DNA of 64,000 bases from Halegenticoccus soli. Its GTDB lineage: Archaea; Halobacteriota; Halobacteria; Halobacteriales; Haloferacaceae. The DNA lies in assembly GCF_002844195.1 (NCBI RefSeq), contig NZ_PEND01000003.1, positions 124,001-188,000 of the forward strand, in the 5' to 3' direction. Below, piece by piece: positions 25,712 through 34,797 of this stretch (the stretch's first letter is position 1; every line of letters starts with the position of its first letter). The notes below the pieces were generated by a model. It did no database searches. It saw only the letters and a list, made by a program, of their open reading frames with translations, and was not told the origin of the DNA. The translations under genes and the position numbers were made by a program.

Positions 25712-26869
25712 TTAGTCGCCGGTGGCTTCCTTCTGGTCAGGGGTGAAGTCCAACCCGTCAATGGTCTCCTCCTCGATGTCGGGGTTGTGCAGGGCATCGC
25801 CGGTCTCGCCGTCGAAGAGGTGGACGCGCTCTTCTGGAAGGTGGATTGCGACCCGCTGTCCTTCGGTCGCGTAGCGGGTCCCGGGCACTTCGACGATGCG
25901 CTCCTCCCCGTCGACATCGACGTAGATGTAGTTGATAGAGCCGAGCGGTTCGACGACGTTGACCGTCCCTGAAACGGTGTGCGGTCCGGGGGTATCGACG
26001 AGATCTGCACTCTCCGGCCTGATACCCAGGACAATCCGTTCCGCGTTATCGACGTCCGCCAGAAGACCGTCCGAGAGAGCGTAGTCGAGTCCGCTTCCGA
26101 CGAGGCGGTCGCCCTTTCGGCGAGTTTCGAAGAAGTTCATCGAGGGTTCGCCGATGAACCCCGCGACGAACTGATTCGCCGGGCGGTGATAGCACTCGAG
26201 CGGCGTCCCCAGCTGTTGGAGTTCGCCTCCGTTAAGGACGGCAATACGGTCGCCCATCGTCATTGCCTCCGTCTGGTCGTGGGTGACGTACACCGTCGTA
26301 ATACCGAGGTCCTGCTGGAGCTCCTTTATTTCCGTCCGCATGTGCGCGCGGAGCTTCGCGTCGAGGTTAGAAAGCGGTTCGTCGAGCAGGAACACCTGCG
26401 GTTCGCGGACGATCGCGCGTCCGAGCGCGACACGCTGTTGCTGGCCGCCGGAGAGTTCGCCCGGCTTGTCCGCGAGCAGGTCCTCGATTCCCATCATCGC
26501 CGCTACGCGCTCAACCCGGTCGTTGATTTCCGACGCCGACAGATCCGTCGTCATCTTCAGTCCGAACGCCATGTTCTGCCGCGCGGTCATGTGGGGATAG
26601 AGCGCGTAGTTCTGGAACACCATGGCGATGTCCCGATCCTTCGGCTCTTGCTTGTTAACCACTTCGTCGCCGATGCGGATGTTCCCGCTCGTCGGCGATT
26701 CGAGCCCTGCAATGCTACGGAGCGTTGTCGACTTCCCGCAGCCGGACGGGCCGACGAGAACGAGGAAGTTTCCCTCGTCGAGTTCGATGTCCAATTCCTC
26801 CACCCCGACCACTGGATTGGAGTGGGCGTTGTACACCTTCGTGAGACGCTCTAATTGTAAGGTCGCCAT
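25712..26869 (-). CDS. Sugar ABC transporter ATP-binding protein (MalK/UgpC type)
   Basis: A 385-residue ATPase. Walker A is GPSGCGKST, Q-loop VFQNYALYPHM, signature LSGGQQQRVALGRAIV, Walker B VFLLDEPLSNLDAKLR and H-loop THDQTEAMTMGD. A C-terminal TOBE/OB regulatory domain (LGIRPESADL) marks the MalK/UgpC family. It energises the importer encoded divergently (27001-30385) and heads the GH4 operon. An operator-like palindrome (26887-26899) lies between its TATA element and its start. Confidence 0.94.
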   Translation of the reverse strand: MATLQLERLTKVYNAHSNPVVGVEELDIELDEGNFLVLVGPSGCGKSTTLRSIAGLESPTSGNIRIGDEVVNKQEPKDRDIAMVFQNYALYPHMTARQNMAFGLKMTTDLSASEINDRVERVAAMMGIEDLLADKPGELSGGQQQRVALGRAIVREPQVFLLDEPLSNLDAKLRAHMRTEIKELQQDLGITTVYVTHDQTEAMTMGDRIAVLNGGELQQLGTPLECYHRPANQFVAGFIGEPSMNFFETRRKGDRLVGSGLDYALSDGLLADVDNAERIVLGIRPESADLVDTPGPHTVSGTVNVVEPLGSINYIYVDVDGEERIVEVPGTRYATEGQRVAIHLPEERVHLFDGETGDALHNPDIEEETIDGLDFTPDQKEATGD

Positions 26870-26886
26870 CTCTGATAGTGTGTACT

Positions 26887-26899
26887 GTCAACGGTTGAC
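26887..26899. promoter_or_regulatory. Palindromic candidate operator between divergent ABC genes
   Basis: GTCAAC-G-GTTGAC is a perfect 6-1-6 palindrome. It lies between the minus-strand TATA-like element (CTAATAGAT, 26899-26907) and the ATPase start at 26869, where a bound protein would block transcription. Confidence 0.5.
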
Positions 26900-26967
26900 T
26901 AATAGATTTCCCTCAAGTAGTCGAAACTATTCGCACTACCACCAGATGTACGCGGCACGCGACGAAG

Positions 26968-26976
26968 GATTTAAGC
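26968..26976 (+). promoter_or_regulatory. TATA box of the MalF-type permease gene
   Basis: GGATTTAAG is centred about 29 bp before the ATG at 27001. It overlaps the alternative ATG at 26977, so the downstream start is favoured. Confidence 0.5.
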
Positions 26977-27000
26977 ATGACATACGAGAACACGGCTGTG

Positions 27001-27924
27001 ATGTCTTCCGCACAAGCGGCATGGCAGGAGAAAGCACGCCGGATCCTCGACGAGGCCGACTGGTATACCCGGGAGACGTGGGTCGGATATGGGCTCGTCA
27101 TCCCGGCGACCGCGCTAATGCTGGTCATCATCGTCTATCCAACTCTTCAGGCAATCTGGATCAGTTTCCATCAGCGGTCGTTCCTCCACCCGGAGCAGTC
27201 AACGTGGGTTGGCTTAGCGAACTACGGGCAGTTACTCGAAGACCCGGTGTTCGCGACAGCGTTCATCCACACAGTAATCTTCACCGTCGGGGCTGTCGGG
27301 GCGATGTACCTCCTCGGTCTCGGACTCGCCCTGCTGTTGCGGCACAACCTCCCTGGCCTCGGTCTCCTCCGCAGTCTCTCGATGGTGCCGTGGGTGATTC
27401 CGCCGGTCGTCATCGTCATTATCTGGACGTGGATGTTCCAGGTCGACTACGGCCTGGTCAATCTCATCTTGGTACAATTTGGCGGCCCGAACAAATACTG
27501 GTTCGGCGACATCAATTTGGCGCTCCCGTTGGTGATGATGCTCCGAGTCTGGAAGGACACCCCGTTCGTAGCGATCGCATTGCTCGCAAGCATGCAGTCA
27601 ATTCCCGACGAATACTACGAGGCGGCACGAATCGACGGAGCCGGGAACCTCGAACAGTTCCGCTACATCACGCTTCCAAACATCTCCTACATCTCAATGG
27701 TGATGATCGTCATCGAGGTTATCGCGGCATTCAATTCGTTTCAAATGATCTACATCGCTACGGGCGGCGGTCCGGTGAACGCGACAGAGGTTCTCGGGAC
27801 GTACGTGTACGAACAGGCGTTCGGTCAATACGTGCTTGGATACGCATCGGCCGTCGGCGTGGTGATGCTCGTCCTGCTCACCGTCTTCACTGCGATATAC
27901 ATCAAGCTGGAGAACACATCATGA
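27001..27924 (+). CDS. Sugar ABC transporter permease, MalF/UgpA type
   Basis: A 307-residue membrane protein with six predicted helices. The EAA loop reads EYYEAARIDGAGNLEQFRYITLP, the ATPase-docking signature of this permease family. It forms the heterodimeric channel with the product of 28006-28932. An in-frame ATG at 26977 would add eight residues, but it coincides with the TATA box. A 31-codon ORF begins at its last codons. Confidence 0.93.
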   Translation: MSSAQAAWQEKARRILDEADWYTRETWVGYGLVIPATALMLVIIVYPTLQAIWISFHQRSFLHPEQSTWVGLANYGQLLEDPVFATAFIHTVIFTVGAVGAMYLLGLGLALLLRHNLPGLGLLRSLSMVPWVIPPVVIVIIWTWMFQVDYGLVNLILVQFGGPNKYWFGDINLALPLVMMLRVWKDTPFVAIALLASMQSIPDEYYEAARIDGAGNLEQFRYITLPNISYISMVMIVIEVIAAFNSFQMIYIATGGGPVNATEVLGTYVYEQAFGQYVLGYASAVGVVMLVLLTVFTAIYIKLENTS

Positions 27925-28016
27925 CCCAGACATACTCCCGACCCCAGATCCGACCAGCGCACAACCAGCCGACCGCTATCGAGACCCGCCCGACGGAGCG
28001 TGCCCATGGCGAGTGA
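27921..28016 (+). CDS. Short overlapping ORF between permease genes (31 aa)
   Basis: The ATG overlaps the MalF-type stop (ATGA), and the frame ends inside the start of the MalG-type gene. It encodes a polar, proline-rich 31-residue peptide (MTQTYSRPQIRPAHNQPT then AIETRPTERAHGE) with no recognised domain. It could be a coupling device that keeps ribosomes on the message through the 81-bp gap, or chance. Confidence 0.3.
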   Translation: MTQTYSRPQIRPAHNQPTAIETRPTERAHGE

Positions 28017-28932
28017 GACAGGGCCGGAACTCAATCCGGATACGACCGGGGGACGGCTCCGCAGATACCTCAACGTCGAGCGGTACTTAGACGAGACCAC
28101 GAGCCCTCGGCGTGCGCTCTTGGTATATGGTCTCCTCTTCTTGTACTTCGCCTGGTTTCTCGTTCCGGTCATCTGGCTTGCCCTCTCGACCGTCAAATCA
28201 GGAGCGATTATCCAGGCGGACCGGCTTATCATCATCCCGTCGGCGGAGCACTTCACTTTAGGACACTACGAACAGGTCTTGACCAATCCCCAGTTCATCC
28301 GACTGTTCGTCAACTCAACGGTCATCGCTCTCAGCACCGTCGTCCTGACGCTGTCCGTCGGTATCCTCGGCGCGTACTCGTTGAGTCGGTTTTCCTACCC
28401 CGGCCGCTCGGCGATCCTCGTCAGTTTCATGGCGACGAAGATGCTCCCGCCGGCACTCATCATCATTCCCTTCTTCCTCATGATGTACTCGTACACCCTC
28501 GTCGACACGTACCTGGGGATAATCCTCGCCCATTCCATCCGAGCGTTGCCGCTCGCGCTGTGGCTCCTGAAGGGCTTCTTCGACGACATCCCACAGGCGC
28601 TCGACGAGTCTGCGCGCATCGACGGCTGTTCGCACTTCCGGACGCTGGTGCACATCATCATCCCCCTCGCCCTCCCAGGTATCGCCGTTGCGGCGTTCTA
28701 CACGTTCGTCACCTCTTGGAACGATTTCCTCTTCGTCTCCGTGCTCTCGCAGAGTGGCACAACGCGCACCTTACCGTTCGGCCTCTTCCTCTTCCAGAGC
28801 CAAAACAGTATCAACTGGGGTGCGACCATCACCGCGGCGACCATCACCGCGGTTCCCTCCATCGTACTGTTCGCCCTCGTCCAGAATGAGATCGTCGAGG
28901 GACTCGCCAGCGGCGGGATGCACGGCGAATAG
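28006..28932 (+). CDS. Sugar ABC transporter permease, MalG type
   Basis: A 308-residue membrane protein with six hydrophobic helices. The EAA loop is ALDESARIDGCSHFRTLVHI, then IIPLALPGIAVAAF. The ATG at 28006 was preferred over an in-frame GTG two codons upstream. It follows the MalF-type gene in the same operon and precedes the receptor gene by 127 bp. Confidence 0.93.
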   Translation: MASETGPELNPDTTGGRLRRYLNVERYLDETTSPRRALLVYGLLFLYFAWFLVPVIWLALSTVKSGAIIQADRLIIIPSAEHFTLGHYEQVLTNPQFIRLFVNSTVIALSTVVLTLSVGILGAYSLSRFSYPGRSAILVSFMATKMLPPALIIIPFFLMMYSYTLVDTYLGIILAHSIRALPLALWLLKGFFDDIPQALDESARIDGCSHFRTLVHIIIPLALPGIAVAAFYTFVTSWNDFLFVSVLSQSGTTRTLPFGLFLFQSQNSINWGATITAATITAVPSIVLFALVQNEIVEGLASGGMHGE

Positions 28933-29025
28933 TGGTTCCGGTCGTTTTTCGTCGGACGGACACGGCGCACGCGAGCAGCTATGGGTGGCGCGGCTCGTCG
29001 GGAACTGACAGACGTCGAACACAGT

Positions 29026-29035
29026 ATTTTTATAT
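29026..29035 (+). promoter_or_regulatory. TATA box of the sugar-binding lipoprotein gene
   Basis: TTTTTATATT is centred about 29 bp upstream of the ATG at 29060. The receptor is therefore probably also transcribed from its own strong promoter, giving excess receptor over channel. Confidence 0.55.
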
Positions 29036-29059
29036 TAACAACTTGTGATTGGAGTTAGC

Positions 29060-30385
29060 ATGGGTAGAGATAGCTACAGTCGACGCCAGTACATACAGCT
29101 CGGGACCGCACTCGCCGCCGGTGGACTCGCCGGTTGTACCGACGGCACAGGTAAAGGCGACCAGTCGGGAGGCGGTGACGGAAACTCCGGCAATAAGGGA
29201 ATCACCATTTGGACCGACGCATGGGACTCGCAGGTGAACAACCTGCAGAGCCACATCAAAGACCAGACCGGGGTGAAGGTCACCTTCAACGATATGCGGT
29301 ATGACACCATCAAGCAGAAGTTCTTGACGGGTGCGAAGACCGGCACCCCGGACGTCGTCGAGGCCACGCCGAACCACAGAGGGGATTACGTATCGGCCGA
29401 CCTCATCGAACCGCTGACCGACCGCGTCAACGAACTCGACTACTCGGACGACTACATCGGTCTCGACACGATGACGTACCAAGATGACGTCTGGGCGCTC
29501 CCCTACATCGGAAACGGCCGCGGGTTCGTCTATCGGCAGGACATAGTGGAGGAGTACGGGGAGATTCCGGACGACTGGTCGAAGTTCATTCAGATGGCTT
29601 CGGAAATTACGAGGGGCGAAGACGGCATGTACGGCTTCACCTTGACCAGTGAGAAAGGTAACACCCGGATGCTCCAGGAGTTCTTCTCGTTCCTCTTCCA
29701 GCGGGTCGACTCCATCTTCGAACCGAAGGGTGACGGGTGGGAACTAGCTGTCAGCCAGAAAGACTTCGGTCAGGTATTCAAACAGTACTACTGGGATCCA
29801 TTCTACGCGACAGACCCGCCGGCCACGAATCCGAACGCACGCGGTATCGGGTCGCTCGAACACGACATCGCGTACGTGAACGGGAACTACGCCGCCATCT
29901 CCACCGGTCCGTGGATTCCCGGCGTGGCACAGGGGTCGGACAACTCGAACGCGAAGGCGATGGAGAACTACCGGGCGAGCGCTGCGACGCACAACCCTCG
30001 AATCGAGGGGGGTGAGAAGGGGACGTACATGGAGGTAAAGCCCATCTTCATGAATAAACACTCGCAGAACAAGGACGCAGCGTGGAAGGCAATCAAAGCG
30101 GGTACCAGCCCGGAAGGTATCAACATGTTCCTCAAGAACGACCCCGGCAACCTCCCGGCTCACAAGGACGTCGAGTGGAAGGGACCAGAAGAGACCGACA
30201 ACCCCGACTGGGCGGGGTTCAGAGACGTTTTCAAGACGGGCAAGTCCTACGGCTTCTGGAGTGTGAGCAAGGTTTCGGACTCCTTCTTTGATCTCAGTCA
30301 GGCCGTCATCTACGACAAAACCGACCCGATGGAGGCCGGCAAGCAGCTGCACAAGCAGTGGTCGCAGGCGGCCAGTCAAATCTGA
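29060..30385 (+). CDS. Extracellular sugar-binding lipoprotein (MalE/UgpB type)
   Basis: A 441-residue solute-binding protein family 1 receptor. The Tat signal (SRRQYIQLG) ends in a lipobox (GGLAGC); a Gly/Ser/Asp-rich tether follows. The mature part has a typical fold with DVWALPYIGNGRGFVYRQD, the Trp/Tyr-rich ligand cleft, and YAAISTGPWIPG. It collects an oligosaccharide or glycoside for the channel encoded just upstream. Linkage to GH4 genes suggests an alpha-glucoside or similar. Confidence 0.93.
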   Translation: MGRDSYSRRQYIQLGTALAAGGLAGCTDGTGKGDQSGGGDGNSGNKGITIWTDAWDSQVNNLQSHIKDQTGVKVTFNDMRYDTIKQKFLTGAKTGTPDVVEATPNHRGDYVSADLIEPLTDRVNELDYSDDYIGLDTMTYQDDVWALPYIGNGRGFVYRQDIVEEYGEIPDDWSKFIQMASEITRGEDGMYGFTLTSEKGNTRMLQEFFSFLFQRVDSIFEPKGDGWELAVSQKDFGQVFKQYYWDPFYATDPPATNPNARGIGSLEHDIAYVNGNYAAISTGPWIPGVAQGSDNSNAKAMENYRASAATHNPRIEGGEKGTYMEVKPIFMNKHSQNKDAAWKAIKAGTSPEGINMFLKNDPGNLPAHKDVEWKGPEETDNPDWAGFRDVFKTGKSYGFWSVSKVSDSFFDLSQAVIYDKTDPMEAGKQLHKQWSQAASQI

Positions 30386-30489
30386 GACACGTCGACGAGC
30401 CAAACTTCGTTTTCCAGCAACGAGATATCAAAGACCACCATCTCAGAGCGTTGGCCGTGAGACCGTTCGAAAGTATCTGCCGGCGACTT

Positions 30490-31128
30490 CCAGTTAACCT
30501 TCTGACGCATGTCTGCGTCGGTACGCGTCCGCGATGCAGCGGACCTGTTCGTCGGAGAGAGCGACCTGTGCGGACGCGGTGTCTTGAGCCGCCACGTGCG
30601 TCGCTCGGCCAGAGCCCCGTCGCCAGCTGCCACGTGGTCCTCATACTCGCGCCAAGATAGTTGCTCTTCCCCTCGCGAATCAAATCGTCGAGAGTCGCGA
30701 GTGTCTCGCGGACAGGCGTCCGTTCGTCCCACCGGTGGATGTAGTACAGGTCGAGGTAGTCAGTCCCGAGTCGGCCGAGGGTTTCCTCGATTTTCGCTCG
30801 GATGTGTTTCCGAGAGACCTCGACCGTTCTCGGATTCGTGCTGTCCATCTCCCCGTACACCTTCGAGGCGAGGACAAACTGCTCTCGGTCGTGATCGACC
30901 AGCCACTCCCCCGCTGTATCGCTCACTCTCGCCGGGGGGAGACCCGTAGACGTTCGCCGTGTCGATGAAGTTGATCCGTGCCCACGCCGCGTCGAGAGGG
31001 TCGTGTGCCGCCGCGCGGTCCGTCTCGACTACGCCGTTCGTCTCCTTTGTGAAGCGCCACGTTCCGAGACACAGCTTGGACACCGTAGTCCCGGGAGACC
31101 CGAGGGTCGTATACTCCACAGTCGTCAA
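30490..31128 (-). pseudogene. Aldo/keto reductase pseudogene (frameshifted, deleted)
   Basis: The N-terminus reads MTTVEYTTLGSPGTTVSKLC then FIDTANVYG (catalytic Asp and Tyr). The frame shifts near 30930 and continues as DREQFVLASKVYG (catalytic Lys), LGRLGTDYLDLYYIHRWD and IREGKSNYLGAS. After a further frame change only a C-terminal scrap survives (TASAQVALSDEQVRCIADAYRR). A full enzyme is ~330 residues; about a third of the coding sequence is missing and two frame breaks are visible. It belongs to a different aldo/keto reductase subfamily from the gene at 1081. Confidence 0.85.
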
Positions 31129-31238
31129 GCCGCACCCTCTGCGTAAAATAGCACGGACGGCGGCAACGGGGTTCGGCGTAGTGCGCGACGGTTCGCCGAG
31201 AGGGAACTGATTTAGGGCCGTGCCGTGAGACCACGTCC

Positions 31239-31685
31239 ATGGAAAAACAACCCCGAAACCCGAGCGTCACGGGGCGGGCCCGTACCGGACGCAGGTACTG
31301 GTACGTGCTGGCCGCGCAGATCGTCAGCGGGGTAGTGGTGACGATCTACCTCGCTATCGCCGCGGCTCACGTGGTAGTCGCGCCGTCGGATCTTCTAACG
31401 GGTATCGTCCTCTCCGTGGCGAGCCTGCTGAGCGTGGCGGTGTACCCGTCACTGTTCAAGGACGCCATATACGTCAACCGGGAGCACGTCGAGTGGGAAC
31501 CGCGCTGGTGGCAGTACGTCGGTATCGGCATCGGCGTCACCTTCCTTGCGTACCTTGCCGTGCGTACTGTTGGCCGCGACGAAGTCCTCGCGCCGGTCCT
31601 GTTACTCTTCGTCCTCATTGCCGTCTCGGCGGGCATCTCTACCGTATATCTCTACCGACGACACCGTGCCGTTGGCGTTCCGTGA
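31239..31685 (+). CDS. Small four-helix membrane protein of unknown function
   Basis: A 148-residue protein with about four hydrophobic segments (~20-43, 52-70, 90-108, 114-138) and a basic N-terminus (RARTGRR). The ends are short and polar. No domain family was recognised. It resembles the many small membrane proteins of haloarchaea with no assigned role. It sits between the aldo/keto reductase pseudogene and the DapA-family gene and has strong haloarchaeal codon bias, so it is probably expressed. Confidence 0.7.
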   Translation: MEKQPRNPSVTGRARTGRRYWYVLAAQIVSGVVVTIYLAIAAAHVVVAPSDLLTGIVLSVASLLSVAVYPSLFKDAIYVNREHVEWEPRWWQYVGIGIGVTFLAYLAVRTVGRDEVLAPVLLLFVLIAVSAGISTVYLYRRHRAVGVP

Positions 31686-31767
31686 ATGCGGCGTCCTGGG
31701 ACTGGGCAGCAGCCTCGATCAGGTGTCGAGGGCGGAGCAGACGGAAGCTCAGAGGTGGGCGTACGGT

Positions 31768-31778
31768 GGATTTATTAG
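31768..31778 (+). promoter_or_regulatory. TATA box of the DapA-family gene
   Basis: GGATTTATTAG is centred 28 bp before the ATG at 31801, so the transcript is probably leaderless. Confidence 0.55.
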
Positions 31779-31800
31779 TACTGCCTTGCGTGATAACACC

Positions 31801-32736
31801 ATGCAACGGCAGTCAGAGCCGACGCAGCTAGAGGTCGGTCTACGCGATGTCGCGACGGGAATCCTCACTCCGTTTGGTGAGGAAGATGGGGAGATACGCT
31901 ACGACGCGCTCCGGTCGAACGTGCAGGCCCTCTACGACGCCGGCGTCCGGACCTTCCTGGCTTGTGCGAACATCAGCGAGTACCACTCCCTCTCACACGA
32001 AGAGCGCATCACGATCACCGAAGAGAGCGTCGATGCGCTGGCGGCCGACGCATGCGTCCTCGCGGGCGCGGGAGGAAGCCTGAAGACGACTACCCGACTC
32101 ATTGGGGCGTTCGAACGAACCGGCGTCGACGGCATCATGGTTATGCCGCCGATGCACGCGTACAAACATGAGCAGGGACTCCTGCGGTACTACCGTGAGC
32201 TGGCGGAGGTGGCCGATACGGGGATCATCCCCTATATCCGTGGATTCTCTCCGTCCGTCGAATTCCTCGCAGCGCTGACCCATATCGACAACGTGGCCGG
32301 AATCAAGTACGCGCTGGACGACATTGTAACGTTCCGCGAGGCGATATCCGCGGGGAGCGACGACGTGATCTGGGTGGCGGTCACCGAAACGCTCGCTCCT
32401 GAATTCTACATGGAGGGCGCTGAGGGCTTCACAGCCGGCGTCAGTAACTTCCGCCCCGAAATCGGCCTCGCGCTCATGGAGGCGCTCGAAGCGGGCGACT
32501 TCGAGCGCGCGAAGGAGATACGAGACGTAACACTCGAGTATCAGCGGTTTCGGACCGAATGCGGGCACGATAACACCTTCGACGGGGCAGTCAGCATTCC
32601 GGCGGTCAAATACGGTCTCGAACTCGCCGGACTCACGGGCGGTGCGGTCCGACCGCCGCTGGTCGAACTCTCGCATGAGGATAAGGCGCGAGCCGAGGAG
32701 ATGTACCACCGTATCGAGGCGGCCGACGTTCCATGA
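31801..32736 (+). CDS. DapA/NAL-family aldolase or dehydratase (2-keto-3-deoxy-acid type)
   Basis: A 311-residue TIM barrel of the dihydrodipicolinate synthase superfamily. The Schiff-base Lys lies in VAGIKYALDD and the catalytic Tyr in IIPYIRG. The usual GTTGE loop is replaced by LACANISEYHSLSHEER. This points away from lysine synthesis toward 2-keto-3-deoxy-sugar-acid aldolases or 5-keto-4-deoxyglucarate dehydratase. The following enolase-superfamily dehydratase and the aldehyde dehydrogenase at 38683 suit a sugar-acid route ending in pyruvate plus aldehyde or in 2-oxoglutarate semialdehyde. Confidence 0.87.
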   Translation: MQRQSEPTQLEVGLRDVATGILTPFGEEDGEIRYDALRSNVQALYDAGVRTFLACANISEYHSLSHEERITITEESVDALAADACVLAGAGGSLKTTTRLIGAFERTGVDGIMVMPPMHAYKHEQGLLRYYRELAEVADTGIIPYIRGFSPSVEFLAALTHIDNVAGIKYALDDIVTFREAISAGSDDVIWVAVTETLAPEFYMEGAEGFTAGVSNFRPEIGLALMEALEAGDFERAKEIRDVTLEYQRFRTECGHDNTFDGAVSIPAVKYGLELAGLTGGAVRPPLVELSHEDKARAEEMYHRIEAADVP

Positions 32737-32841
32737 GTCCGGGCAGCTCTGATATCCGAATCGGCGCTCACTGGCTACAGCGGGTGGTGAGATCTATCGA
32801 TGGGACACCCTCGATGACGATGGAATGGAGGACCAAGTGAT

Positions 32842-34050
32842 ATGGAAGTTCGTTCAATAACTGCAATTCCGCTCTCCCACTCACTCGGCGAGGGACAGGG
32901 ACTCGGTGGCGCGCGAGGAATCACACAGTCTCGGTCGGCCGCGCTCGTCCGCATCGAGACGGCCGACGGGACGGTCGGTTGGGGGGAGGCCCTCGCACCG
33001 CCCCGGTCGGTCGCAACTGTCGTCGACGAAGTACTCGCCGAGCGGGTCCGGGGCATGGACCCGTACGACGTCGAGACGCTTACAGCCGACATCTACGTCG
33101 ACGAGTACCACTTCGGCCGCGGCCCGCTCATTCACAGCGCGGCGAGCGCCGTCGACATCGCACTGTGGGACATACTCGGGAAGGCGACCGGGAGACCGGT
33201 GTCCGACCTCCTCGGGACGTCCAGCGCGTCGGCGTTCCTCGGCGGCGACGATCCGACCGAGGTGATCCCCTACGCCTCGACAATGTACATAACCGAGTGG
33301 GACGAAGACCCAGCAGCGCCGGTGCGAGCCGCGGCGGACGAGGGATTCACCGCAGCGAAAATCAAAGTCGGGCGAAACGTCGCGGACGACGTAGAGCGCG
33401 TCGCCACGGCGCGGGAGATACTCGGGGACGATGCGCATCTCATGGTCGATTTCAACGGGAACTATCGCCCGAAACAGGCCGCCCAGGCGGCGACAGCGCT
33501 GGAACCGTACGATATCACCTGGATAGAAGAGCCGGTTCCGCCGGAAAATCTGTCGGGATACGCCGAACTCAACCGATACACGAGCATCCCGCTGGCCGCG
33601 GGGGAGGCGCACTTCAACCGATTTGAGTTCAAGCGGCTCATCGACGATCGACACGTGGACATCGTCCAGCCGAACGTGACCCACTGCGGTGGCCTCTCCG
33701 AAGCGCGGTTCATCGCGAAATTGGCGGCGACGGAGAACGTTGCGGTGCTACCGCACGTCTGGAACGGCGGTGTCGGTCTGGCAGCGGCGCTCCACTTCGC
33801 TGCCAGCGTTCCGAGCTACCCGCACGCAGGGAGTCTCCCGGAGCACAAGTTGTTCGAAGTCGACCGAAGCAAGAACCCCCTGCGGGATGAACTCCTGTCG
33901 GATCCGCTTGACCCGACGGGCGGTACCATCTCGGTCCCACGTGGTCCAGGACTCGGCATCGATGTCGACGAGGCCGCGGTCGAACGATACCGAATCGACC
34001 GAGGAGACGAGCGCGCCCTCGGCGGAACCAAGGTAGACGGTAGAGGATGA
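32842..34050 (+). CDS. Enolase-superfamily sugar-acid dehydratase/racemase (MR group)
   Basis: A 402-residue mandelate-racemase-type protein with the full catalytic set: Lys173-x-Lys175 (AKIKVG), metal ligands Asp203 (MVDFNGNY), Glu229 (WIEEPVPPEN) and Glu255 (AAGEAHF), and His305 (VLPHVWNGG). With both bases it could dehydrate or epimerise an acid sugar. It follows the DapA-family gene by 105 bp and is probably cotranscribed; the dehydratase would make the 2-keto-3-deoxy acid that the other enzyme uses. The C-terminus (residues ~385-402) is an untypical acidic/glycine tail. Confidence 0.9.
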   Translation: MEVRSITAIPLSHSLGEGQGLGGARGITQSRSAALVRIETADGTVGWGEALAPPRSVATVVDEVLAERVRGMDPYDVETLTADIYVDEYHFGRGPLIHSAASAVDIALWDILGKATGRPVSDLLGTSSASAFLGGDDPTEVIPYASTMYITEWDEDPAAPVRAAADEGFTAAKIKVGRNVADDVERVATAREILGDDAHLMVDFNGNYRPKQAAQAATALEPYDITWIEEPVPPENLSGYAELNRYTSIPLAAGEAHFNRFEFKRLIDDRHVDIVQPNVTHCGGLSEARFIAKLAATENVAVLPHVWNGGVGLAAALHFAASVPSYPHAGSLPEHKLFEVDRSKNPLRDELLSDPLDPTGGTISVPRGPGLGIDVDEAAVERYRIDRGDERALGGTKVDGRG

Positions 34051-34122
34051 AGAGACAAACACCCTGTAGACGGCGCGTCACAGCCGGCATCAGTACGATC
34101 ACCAGGGAATCATTGCGAGTAC

Positions 34123-34797
34123 TCACTGGAATCGGAGTCGTCCGAAACACTCGGGGCTGTGGAACTTCGGTTCGTCCGTGTCAACCGGGTTCCAGGTGAC
34201 CTCCTGCGACGGTGTCTCGACACCCGTGCGGTGGAAGTTCGCCCGCCAGACGGATCCCGTATCAGGCGTGAACGGGAGACCAGTGAGGGCGCGCAGGACG
34301 GCGAACGGAATCTCGGCGGCCAGCCACCACGACTCGTCGTCTGCGGTCGGTTGGCGCGTCGGCCCCGGTTCGGACGCCGCCACGCGCACGTCGGCGGCGA
34401 GGGACGGCGTCACGAGATCACGGTCGAGTCCGCGAACCTGCCACCCTCGTTTCTGCCACGCGAGTTTAAACGTTCCACAGCAGTTAGCCTCGAAGTTGAG
34501 GTAGTGGTTCGGGTGACGGCTAGCAGGGGTAGCGAAGAACTCGACGCAACTATCCTCGAAAGTTGGACCGTTCAGTTCGGTGACGCTCGCCGAGATGGAC
34601 TGGTCCTCGACGTGAAACAGGAGATACAACGCCTCGGCGTCGTAGAGCGCCCTCGCTGTAGCTTCCAGTTGCGGGCCGGATTCGTACCAGTTGAACTCGT
34701 TGAGCGTGGCGACGGCGGTAGCTTCCCACGGGGTATCGCTGACGTCTCCGGTGAGCGGAACCTGTCGGTCGGTTCGCTCCACATCGTAGGTCTTCAT
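34123..34797 (-). CDS. CBM9-like carbohydrate-binding domain protein
   Basis: A 224-residue beta-rich protein resembling the CBM9-like/DOMON-type domain. Signatures are LTGDVSDTPW at the N-terminus, ALYDAEALYLLFHVED, DSCVEFFATP, YLNFEANCCGTFKLAW and WRANFHRTG, ending EPKFHSPECFGRLRF. Standalone proteins of this type are often beside sugar genes. No signal peptide or lipobox is present, so it seems cytoplasmic or is exported by an unknown way. It points toward the enolase gene and shares no obvious operon. Function unknown; sugar binding is inferred. Confidence 0.75.
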   Translation of the reverse strand: MKTYDVERTDRQVPLTGDVSDTPWEATAVATLNEFNWYESGPQLEATARALYDAEALYLLFHVEDQSISASVTELNGPTFEDSCVEFFATPASRHPNHYLNFEANCCGTFKLAWQKRGWQVRGLDRDLVTPSLAADVRVAASEPGPTRQPTADDESWWLAAEIPFAVLRALTGLPFTPDTGSVWRANFHRTGVETPSQEVTWNPVDTDEPKFHSPECFGRLRFQ

